A stretch of 64,000 bases of DNA from contig NC_011772.1 of the NCBI RefSeq assembly GCF_000021305.1, forward strand, positions 4,440,001 through 4,504,000, in the 5' to 3' direction. A program made the translations under genes and the position numbers. The notes beneath the pieces are model-generated. The model was not told where the DNA came from. It searched no databases and saw only the letters and a list, made by a program, of their open reading frames with translations. Origin of the DNA: Bacillus cereus G9842 (lineage in GTDB: Bacteria > Bacillota > Bacilli > Bacillales > Bacillaceae_G). Shown piece after piece: positions 29,318 to 35,997 of the stretch; positions within the stretch are counted from its first letter, which is position 1, and each line of letters starts with the position of its first letter.

Positions 29318-30010
29318 TTACATCACTTCCAACTTATAGCCGATGCCCCATAACGTTTTAATATATTCTGGATTAGATGGATCACTTTCAATTTTCTCAC
29401 GCAATCTTCTCATATGAACATTAATAACGTTATCATCACCGTAATACTCTTCATTCCAAACTAACGTATATATTTGCGCTTTTGTAAATACACGATTTTG
29501 ATTTTTTACGAACAGTTTTAAAATCTCAAATTCTTTTAAAGTGAGCTTGAGAGGGTTCCCGTTTTTTTCTACAGTAAAATTAATTGGATCGATTGTTAAA
29601 TCGCCAATCTGAATCATCTTTTCTGTTGTTTCTGTAGCCGAGTATTTCGTAGACCGCCGAATCCCTGCTTTTACACGTGCAGCCAATTCAATCATAGAAA
29701 ATGGCTTACAAATGTAATCATCTGCTCCAAGTCCTAAGCCAACAGCTTTATCAACATCTGTATCTTTTGCCGACATCATTAAAATCGGAACAGCACTTTT
29801 TTCACGAATAATACGTACAACCTCTAATCCGTCTAACTTCGGCATCATTATATCAAGGATCACTAAATCAAAAGATGATTTAAAAAAGGTTTGCACCCCT
29901 GCTTCCCCGTCAGACGCCATCGTAACTTGAAAGCCTTCCTTTAATAAATATTTTTCCACCATCTCTTGAATTGAAATATCATCTTCAACTAATAAAATAT
30001 GATGTGACAT
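29318..30010 (-). CDS. OmpR-family response regulator, YcbL-like
   Basis: A 230-residue regulator: receiver domain 1-115 with acidic pair EDD, phospho-acceptor in LVILDIMMPKLDG (~D53), Thr/Ser MMSAKD and Lys CKPFS; winged-helix DNA-binding domain ~130-230 with DDNVINVHMRRLREKIE and a WGIGYKL end. Start at 30010 (MSHHILLVEDD) follows AAAAGGGGATAGACAT; the longer reading includes that site. Likely target: the direct repeat upstream of the exporter operon. Confidence 0.87.
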   Translation of the reverse strand: MSHHILLVEDDISIQEMVEKYLLKEGFQVTMASDGEAGVQTFFKSSFDLVILDIMMPKLDGLEVVRIIREKSAVPILMMSAKDTDVDKAVGLGLGADDYICKPFSMIELAARVKAGIRRSTKYSATETTEKMIQIGDLTIDPINFTVEKNGNPLKLTLKEFEILKLFVKNQNRVFTKAQIYTLVWNEEYYGDDNVINVHMRRLREKIESDPSNPEYIKTLWGIGYKLEVM

Positions 30011-30180
30011 ATGTCTATCCCCTTTTTTTACAAACATTAACATATCAATTGTATCGCAACGAATGAATGCTGGAAACAGTTATATGAATTTTCAAACCAA
30101 CTTCCCTTCCTTCCTTAACAATGATATGATGAAATTCACTACGATTGTTCATAATTAACTTTATATAAAGGAGACTTATC

Positions 30181-30354
30181 ATGTCAGAAAACAAAAAAGT
30201 AAGCTTAGCTGATTTAATGCGTGAACAACTTGCTAAGAAAAAGCAAGGAAATGGAAATGGTCAAAATGCAAAAAATCAAAACCAAGAAACGAAAAAATTA
30301 CAAAACCAACAAACAAAGAAGACAAACAACCAACGTAGACGTACAGGTGTGTAA
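30181..30354 (+). CDS. Small basic Gln/Asn/Lys-rich protein, 57 residues
   Basis: ATG after AAAGGAGACTTATC. The first ~20 residues (NKKVSLADLMREQLAKKK) could form an amphipathic helix; the rest is a low-complexity N/Q/K tail ending NQRRRTGV, so it may bind nucleic acid. It ends exactly one base before the ywbE start codon, so the two are co-translated. No family recognised. The ribosome site and tight coupling support it as real. Confidence 0.7.
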   Translation: MSENKKVSLADLMREQLAKKKQGNGNGQNAKNQNQETKKLQNQQTKKTNNQRRRTGV

Positions 30355-30549
30355 ATGAACGGACAAAAACGTTCTAATATCGCACCCGGTCTTGAAGTTG
30401 ATATTGTATTAAAACAAGATCAACGAACAGGCAAATTAACACGTGGCATTGTAAAAGATATTTTAACAAACTCCCCTTCCCATCCACATGGCATTAAAGT
30501 GCGATTGCAGGACGGGCAAGTCGGTAGAGTACAAAATATCGTTCAATAA
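30355..30549 (+). CDS. ywbE: YwbE family protein (DUF2196)
   Basis: A 64-residue protein with a small KOW/SH3-like beta fold: GLEVDIVLKQDQRTGKLTRGIVKDILT and HGIKVRLQDGQVGRV are the conserved halves. Function unknown; nucleic-acid or ribosome binding would fit the fold. The start follows the preceding stop directly and has only a weak GGTG site, so it depends on coupling. Next to ywbD as in B. subtilis, but convergent here. Confidence 0.85.
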   Translation: MNGQKRSNIAPGLEVDIVLKQDQRTGKLTRGIVKDILTNSPSHPHGIKVRLQDGQVGRVQNIVQ

Positions 30550-30590
30550 GAAAAGGAGCTCAAGTAAACTCGAGCTCCTTTTTCTTTATT
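30549..30590. terminator. Bidirectional terminator between ywbE and the methyltransferase
   Basis: AAAAGGAGCTC-AAGTAAACTC-GAGCTCCTTTTT stem with T tails both ways. Confidence 0.85.
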
Positions 30591-31788
30591 AACCTTTAAT
30601 TTTCTCGATGAAAACTACTTTTAAATAGTCTCCTTCTTTAAATTGATCAATGGTACGGAAATCTTCTGGTAAAGAATGTTCTTCTAATATTTTATATTTG
30701 CCATTCATTTCTTTAAAGGCTGTATCGATAAAGCCTTTAAACTTTTTCATATCGAATGCACTACAATTTGTAGAAGCAACGATAATACCGTTATTTTCTG
30801 TAATAGCAATTGTTTCTTTCAATAAATTTTTATAATCTTTTGCTGCACTAAATGTATATTTTTTTGATCGGGCGAAGCTTGGAGGATCAAGTACGACCAT
30901 ATCAAATTTCATCTTTTTCTTAGCTGCATATTTGAAGTAAAGAAATACATCTTCTACAATAATATCTTGTGCTTCATAATCAACTTCATTGACACTAAAC
31001 TGCTCAATCGTTTTACTTAAACTACGATTTGCAAGGTCAACACTCGTCGTTTTACTCGCTCCGCCAAGCGCTGCAAATACAGAGAAAGCACCTGTATAAG
31101 AGAACATATTTAACACTGTTCTTCCCTTTGCATATTTATCACGAATTTGTTTTCGAACGTTACGTTGATCTAAAAATACTCCAACCATTGCCCCGTCATT
31201 TAAATAAACAGCGAAGTTCACACCGTTCTCTTTTACGATAAGCGGGAACTCACCGCGCTCTCCTGCTACGAAATCATCACCCTCAATATATTTCCCTTTC
31301 GTATCAAAACGCTTCTTCTCATAAATGCCTTTAAAGTTTGCTACTTTTTGCAGAGCTGCTATAATCTCATCTCTGAAAGTATAAATCCCTTCACTATACC
31401 AACTTACTACGTAGTAGCCGTCATAATAATCGATAATTAGTCCGCCAAGACCATCACCTTCACCGTTTAGGGCGCGGAATGCTGTCGTATCACTTGATTT
31501 ATAAAATTGTTTTCGTTTATGTAAGGCAGATTTGATTTTACTTTCAAAGAAAGATTGATTAATTTGTTCACTCTCTTTTCTCGTTAAAATCCAGCCGTAT
31601 CCTTTATTTTGTTTTCCATAATAACCTTTTCCGACAAAGTTGTTCTTCTCATCTACTACTTTGATGATTGTCCCTTCTTCACGAACATCGTTTAAATTTT
31701 GAATTGCATCTTTTAAAATAAGTGGATATCCACTTTTAATTTCTTTTATAAATTTCGGTTTTATTTTTATAGTTACTTCTGATCGCAT
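30589..31788 (-). CDS. ywbD: Class I rRNA methyltransferase (RlmI/YwbD-like)
   Basis: SAM-dependent RNA methyltransferase of 399 residues. N-terminal PUA RNA-binding domain (KIKPKFIKEIKSGYPLIL... to ~75), a middle EEHD-like segment, and a C-terminal Rossmann domain with SAM motif VLNMFSYTGAFSVFAALGGA (in parts) and catalytic-site DPPSFARSK, as in RlmI (23S m5C1962). Start at 31788 (MRSEVTIKI) follows AAGGAAGTTATTAT. The exact methylated base in Bacillus is not assured. Confidence 0.85.
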   Translation of the reverse strand: MRSEVTIKIKPKFIKEIKSGYPLILKDAIQNLNDVREEGTIIKVVDEKNNFVGKGYYGKQNKGYGWILTRKESEQINQSFFESKIKSALHKRKQFYKSSDTTAFRALNGEGDGLGGLIIDYYDGYYVVSWYSEGIYTFRDEIIAALQKVANFKGIYEKKRFDTKGKYIEGDDFVAGERGEFPLIVKENGVNFAVYLNDGAMVGVFLDQRNVRKQIRDKYAKGRTVLNMFSYTGAFSVFAALGGASKTTSVDLANRSLSKTIEQFSVNEVDYEAQDIIVEDVFLYFKYAAKKKMKFDMVVLDPPSFARSKKYTFSAAKDYKNLLKETIAITENNGIIVASTNCSAFDMKKFKGFIDTAFKEMNGKYKILEEHSLPEDFRTIDQFKEGDYLKVVFIEKIKG

Positions 31789-31830
31789 ATAATAACTTCC
31801 TTTCCATTTGCATGCTTTCTCTATAGGAAG

Positions 31831-31873
31831 CATTTAAAAAACGAGCCTGAAAAAACAGCCTCGTTTCACTATA
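31831..31873 (-). promoter_or_regulatory. Promoter and leader hairpin of ywbD
   Basis: Minus strand: extended -10 TGGTATAGT (31873-31868), start near 31861, then at once AAACGAGGCTG-TTTTTT-CAGGCTCGTTTTTT, a terminator-like hairpin at the very 5' end of the transcript. Confidence 0.5.
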
Positions 31874-32009
31874 CCATATTATTGCTTTGCTAGTACAACT
31901 CGCTCATTCTCGCACTTAACCGCCACATATTTACTACGTTTTGAAATGGAAATCTCACTGTCCAAAATAATAGAAAAAAATTATATATTTCACATTTACC
32001 ATTGACAAT

Positions 32010-32028
32010 GATAATGATTTTCATTATC
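32010..32028. promoter_or_regulatory. Fur box upstream of isdG
   Basis: GATAATGATTTTCATTATC matches the 19-bp Fur consensus GATAATGATAATCATTATC at 17 positions; 54 bases before the isdG start. Confidence 0.92.
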
Positions 32029-32082
32029 ATTTAATGTATATGAGTTCTTGAAAATATAGCTACATTTATAGGAGGAATAAAC

Positions 32083-32406
32083 ATGATTATTGTTACAAAT
32101 ACAGCTAAAATTACAAAGGGAAATGGACATAAATTAATTGAGCGTTTTAATAAAGTAGGTAAAGTTGAAACGATGCCAGGCTTTTTAGGTCTAGAAGTTC
32201 TTTTAACGCAAAATACAGTTGATTATGACGAGGTAACAATTAGCACTCGATGGAATGCAAAAGAAGATTTCCAAGGTTGGACAAAGAGCGCCGCATTTAA
32301 AGATGCTCACTCACATCAAGGTGGAATGCCAGAATATATTCTTGATAATAAAATTGCTTACTATGATGTAAAAGTTGTACGTATGCCAATGGCTGCAGCA
32401 CAGTAA
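32083..32406 (+). CDS. isdG: Haem-degrading monooxygenase IsdG
   Basis: Cytoplasmic ABM-fold enzyme of 107 residues that cleaves haem and frees iron. The catalytic triad positions fit: Asn in IIVTNTAKI (N6), Trp in FQGWTKS (W66), His in DAHSH (H76, the axial ligand). Start follows AGGAGGAATAAAC. It has its own Fur box and is convergent with the rest of the isd locus, sharing its terminator with srtB. It receives haem imported by IsdE/IsdF. Confidence 0.95.
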   Translation: MIIVTNTAKITKGNGHKLIERFNKVGKVETMPGFLGLEVLLTQNTVDYDEVTISTRWNAKEDFQGWTKSAAFKDAHSHQGGMPEYILDNKIAYYDVKVVRMPMAAAQ

Positions 32407-32423
32407 AAACAGTTCTTTTTTAA

Positions 32424-32470
32424 AGTATAGAATATGAGAAGCGTTATCTATCACTTCTCATATTCTATAC
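32424..32470. terminator. Strong bidirectional terminator between isdG and srtB
   Basis: 18-bp inverted repeat AGTATAGAATATGAGAAG / CTTCTCATATTCTATACT with T runs on both sides. Confidence 0.92.
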
Positions 32471-32478
32471 TTTTTTCT

Positions 32479-33243
32479 TTAATTTCTTTTTACTAACTTT
32501 GCGTGTATAACTAGCCTTCCAGCCTCTGGATCAAGCGCATAGTCACAAGTAGAAAGTGTTACGATTTCATCATTAGCCGTCAATTCCGTATCCGTTTTGT
32601 ACAGTGATTTTTCTTGAACTTCCTTTAAGAACGATGTATATACTGCATCATTTTCAAAATCCGTTTCAATGTAATAAAAGTCCGTTGTTGTCGTATATAC
32701 TGAAAAAACTTCAACGTCGTATCCTTCAAATAATGTATCGTAATATAATTTACGATGGGACATGAAAAAGTCTTCATCCAACATTTTTTTTAAACTACCA
32801 AACATAGAACCGTCTTTCATACGATGGCCATATAAAATCGTATTTCGATTTTGAGATTTCACATCATTACGATGGTCCATAAAAATGCTTCCCGCTCTCA
32901 TATCTTCACCTTTATAATTACGAAATAAATAGTAATCATTATCTTTTGCTTGAACGATTGGATAATTAATTTGTGTATCATCCATCGTAATCCATCCGAC
33001 TATCTCTGGATTAATTTTCTGGAGATCCTGAAACTGTTTACGTACCTCTCCGTCTTCCGATTTTTCTTCCATTGGACTTCTTTTATAAATATGTTGTGCC
33101 TCAGCCATTACTTTACGATTTTCATAATAATCCATGAAAATCCCACCCAACTCATACATTGAATAGAAAAAGATTCCTAAAAACGCAATTGTAAGTATGC
33201 GTTGAAAAAAAGAATTCTTTTTCCGTCCGTTCTTGCTATTCAA
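32479..33243 (-). CDS. srtB: Sortase B
   Basis: Class B transpeptidase of 254 residues that anchors IsdC to peptidoglycan. N-terminal membrane helix (~14-33); the catalytic triad is visible: His in LYGHRMKDGSMFG, Cys in VTLSTCDYA, Arg in EAGRLVIHAKL. Class B features are the long N-terminal helix region and the insertion before the Cys. Starts with TTG at 33243 after GAGGTGATAA. Last gene of the isd operon; its substrate gene isdC (NPKTG signal) is the first. Confidence 0.95.
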   Translation of the reverse strand: MNSKNGRKKNSFFQRILTIAFLGIFFYSMYELGGIFMDYYENRKVMAEAQHIYKRSPMEEKSEDGEVRKQFQDLQKINPEIVGWITMDDTQINYPIVQAKDNDYYLFRNYKGEDMRAGSIFMDHRNDVKSQNRNTILYGHRMKDGSMFGSLKKMLDEDFFMSHRKLYYDTLFEGYDVEVFSVYTTTTDFYYIETDFENDAVYTSFLKEVQEKSLYKTDTELTANDEIVTLSTCDYALDPEAGRLVIHAKLVKRN

Positions 33244-33275
33244 ATTATCACCTCAAAACGGATTATACTCAGCCT

Positions 33276-34046
33276 TTAGATTCCCATAGGTACCATATAC
33301 AATCCAGTATCTTCATCCTGTTTTACAATGACATCTACACCATATATTGCTTTAACCATCTCTTCTGTTATTACATCATTAGGATTACCTTTCGTAATGA
33401 TCTCTCCATCTTTCATAACGATAATATGGTCGCTATAACGAATGGCTTGATTAATATCATGTAATACCATTACAATCGTTAATCCATACACTTCATTTAA
33501 CTCTTTCACTAATTCTAATATTTCTAGCTGATAGTAAATATCTAAATAGGTTGTCGGTTCATCTAAGAAAAGCATTGGTGTATTTTGAGCTAATGTCATT
33601 GCGATCCAAACTCGCTGCCTCTCTCCACCGGATAAAGCATAGATTGGCTTATCACGCTTACTTTGTAAATTCGTACATACTAGTGCACGCTCTATCGCTT
33701 CTCTATCTTCATCTGTTTGCGGAGAGAAAATATTTTTATATGGCATACGCCCAAAGCTTATTAGCTTTTCCACTGTAATATCTGCTGGAGCCTCATTTTG
33801 TTGGTGGACAACTGCTAGCTTTCTAGCAAACTCTTTCGGTTTATATTCACTAATCGCTTTCCCATCAAGTATTACTTCTCCACTGCTAGGAACGTGATTT
33901 CTAGACATGACACTAAGTAATGTTGATTTCCCGCATCCATTCGGGCCAATGATTGTTGTAATTTTCCCAATTTCTATTTCACTACTAACAGACTTTAAAC
34001 GATTTGTTACGTTATCATATGAAAAGGTTACATTTTTAATTTCCAT
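33276..34046 (-). CDS. Haem/iron-complex ABC importer ATPase (isd operon)
   Basis: FecE/FhuC-type ATPase of 256 residues. Walker A GPNGCGKSTLL (~36), signature LSGGERQRVWIAMTLA (~137), Walker B MLFLDEPTTYLD (~158), switch histidine LHD. Start at 34046 (MEIKNVTFS) rather than the upstream GTG, on the basis of length and the AAAGAGTG site. It overlaps isdF by 11 bases and provides the energy for the IsdE/IsdF importer. Confidence 0.9.
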   Translation of the reverse strand: MEIKNVTFSYDNVTNRLKSVSSEIEIGKITTIIGPNGCGKSTLLSVMSRNHVPSSGEVILDGKAISEYKPKEFARKLAVVHQQNEAPADITVEKLISFGRMPYKNIFSPQTDEDREAIERALVCTNLQSKRDKPIYALSGGERQRVWIAMTLAQNTPMLFLDEPTTYLDIYYQLEILELVKELNEVYGLTIVMVLHDINQAIRYSDHIIVMKDGEIITKGNPNDVITEEMVKAIYGVDVIVKQDEDTGLYMVPMGI

Positions 34047-35019
34047 GAACTTTATCACTCTTTCTAAGCAAGAATATTAAGAATGGACCACCAATAACCG
34101 CCATAATTGTTGCTGCTGGAATTTCATTAGGTGGCACAATTAACCTTCCAATCGTATCCGCCGTCAAAATTAATAACGCCCCTGCAAGAGCAGAAAATGG
34201 AATTAATACTTTATGGTCTGAACCGACCAATTGTCTTGAAATATGCGGAACTAGCAATCCTACAAAAGCAATAACACCTGCAATCGCTGTTGATACTGCC
34301 GCTAAGAGTACTGCAATGGCAGAAATAATAAGACGAACTCTCGTCACGTGCAAGCCTAAGTTTTTCGCAGTCTTATCTTGTAGCGATAATAAGTTACACC
34401 AAGCTCCTACGAACAGAGCAAGAATAAGACCAATCGTTCCATAAGTCACCATTATTTCTACATCGCCCCACGTCTTCATTGTTATGTTAGAAGTCGTCGT
34501 TTGCTTAATACTTTTAATAAAATACCCACAAATCGTAACGAATGATTCATTTAATCCAGTAAACATCGCATTAATGGCAATACCAATTAAAATAATGCGA
34601 AGTGGGCTTAACCCTGACTTCCATGAAAACGAATAAACGAGATAACACGCAAGCGCACCACCTAAAAAGGCGAATACGGGGGTCCAGAAAAAGAATTGCG
34701 GGAACAAAGTAATAATAACGAGTGTCATAAAACTTGCTCCTGAAGATATACCGATTACCCCAGCATCAGCGAGTGGATTCTTCATAACAGCTTGAAAAAG
34801 CACCCCTGAAACAGCAAGAGCCGCTCCAGTGAACAGCGCAATAATAATACGAGGGAAACGTAAATCTTTAATGACTTCAACATCTTCATTTCCACCTATA
34901 AATATCCCTTGTACAAGTTCAACAATACCTACTTCTAAACTCCCTTTCATCGCTGACAATGATGTCATAACAATGAGCAATGCAGTAACAATGAGGAAAC
35001 TCCAAGTTTTTTTATTCAT
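34036..35019 (-). CDS. isdF: Haem ABC importer permease IsdF
   Basis: FecCD-family permease of 327 residues with about nine to ten helices. Family motifs: LRFPRIIIALFTGAALAVSG, NPLADAGVIGISSGASF, IAGVIAFVGLLVPHISRQLVG, and closing PAATIMAVIGGPFLIFLLRK. It functions as a homodimer with IsdE and the downstream ATPase. Position between isdE and the ATPase, in the Fur-controlled operon, supports haem as substrate. Confidence 0.92.
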   Translation of the reverse strand: MNKKTWSFLIVTALLIVMTSLSAMKGSLEVGIVELVQGIFIGGNEDVEVIKDLRFPRIIIALFTGAALAVSGVLFQAVMKNPLADAGVIGISSGASFMTLVIITLFPQFFFWTPVFAFLGGALACYLVYSFSWKSGLSPLRIILIGIAINAMFTGLNESFVTICGYFIKSIKQTTTSNITMKTWGDVEIMVTYGTIGLILALFVGAWCNLLSLQDKTAKNLGLHVTRVRLIISAIAVLLAAVSTAIAGVIAFVGLLVPHISRQLVGSDHKVLIPFSALAGALLILTADTIGRLIVPPNEIPAATIMAVIGGPFLIFLLRKSDKVHGN

Positions 35020-35046
35020 TCTACTCTTCCTTTATATTAAAATGCA

Positions 35047-35928
35047 TCACGGATACATCATTTTTTTCAATTCATCTAAAGCTTCAATTGCTGCTAAATT
35101 GCCTGTCGTTCCAAATAAACGCTCTTCTAAATCATAAACACGGTTATTTTTAACCGCAGCAAAGTGTTTCCAAATATCATTTGTTTTAAATTCTTTATCA
35201 AACATTTTTACAACCTCATCAGGCATACCATGAGCTGCTCGTAAAATAATATCTGGATCAGCTTTCTTTAAATACTCTGTATTAGAAGCTAAATATTCTA
35301 CTTGTTCACCTTGCACAATATTTTTACCACCTAATTGTTTTACTAAATCTCCAATATAAGAATGCTCTGTTGCTACTAAATAACTTCCCGGCACACCTAA
35401 TAAAATAAGCACTGTCGGTTCTTTCTTTCCTTTTACTTCCTTTTGAATGCTAGCAACCTTTTTATCTAACTTAGTTACTACTGCTTCAGCCTGTTTTTCA
35501 CGTCCATATTTCTTACCTAAATCGCTAATAGAACTTTGCATATTTTTTAAACTCGTTAAATCTAAAAAGTTTGCTTTCATACCCACACCATCAAAAACTG
35601 GCTTTAATTCGTATTCAAGTGTTGTCACAGATAACACTTCTGAAGGCTTTAATGACTTTACCTTTTCCATATCTGGACTCATTGGATTCCCAACTTCAGG
35701 TAAACCTTTATATCGCTTCGGTAAAGTTTTAGAACTTGTTGGAACACCGACTAAATCTACTTCTAACGCATCCATAATTTCAGTAACAGCCACTGTTGTT
35801 GCAACAACGCGCTCTTTACTCTCTCTCTTTACCTGCTTTGCTGTTTCTTTTTTTGGTGACGAGCACCCGGCTATACTCATTAACAAAATGATAGCCATTA
35901 GTACACTTACGATTTTCTTCACTCTCAA
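35047..35928 (-). CDS. isdE: Haem-binding lipoprotein IsdE
   Basis: Substrate-binding lipoprotein of the haem importer, 293 residues. Lipobox SIAGC (Cys22). Two-lobe cobalamin/iron-binding fold with VVATTVAVTEIMDALEVDLVGVP and a rigid helix linker. It starts with TTG at 35928, 7 bases after GGGAGTG; a GTG two codons later is the alternative. It takes haem from IsdC or haemophores and hands it to IsdF. A stable intergenic hairpin (35960-35989) separates it from isdX2. Confidence 0.9.
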   Translation of the reverse strand: MRVKKIVSVLMAIILLMSIAGCSSPKKETAKQVKRESKERVVATTVAVTEIMDALEVDLVGVPTSSKTLPKRYKGLPEVGNPMSPDMEKVKSLKPSEVLSVTTLEYELKPVFDGVGMKANFLDLTSLKNMQSSISDLGKKYGREKQAEAVVTKLDKKVASIQKEVKGKKEPTVLILLGVPGSYLVATEHSYIGDLVKQLGGKNIVQGEQVEYLASNTEYLKKADPDIILRAAHGMPDEVVKMFDKEFKTNDIWKHFAAVKNNRVYDLEERLFGTTGNLAAIEALDELKKMMYP

Positions 35929-35959
35929 TCACCACTCCCTTCCATACAATATGAAACAA

Positions 35960-35989
35960 GTCTTGATGCACGCGAACATGCATCAAGAC
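35960..35989 (-). promoter_or_regulatory. Intercistronic hairpin between isdX2 and isdE
   Basis: Perfect 11-bp stem GTCTTGATGCA / TGCATCAAGAC with an 8-base loop and no proper T run: likely partial terminator, or an mRNA processing or stability element within the operon. Confidence 0.6.
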
Positions 35990-35997
35990 TCCAAAAA

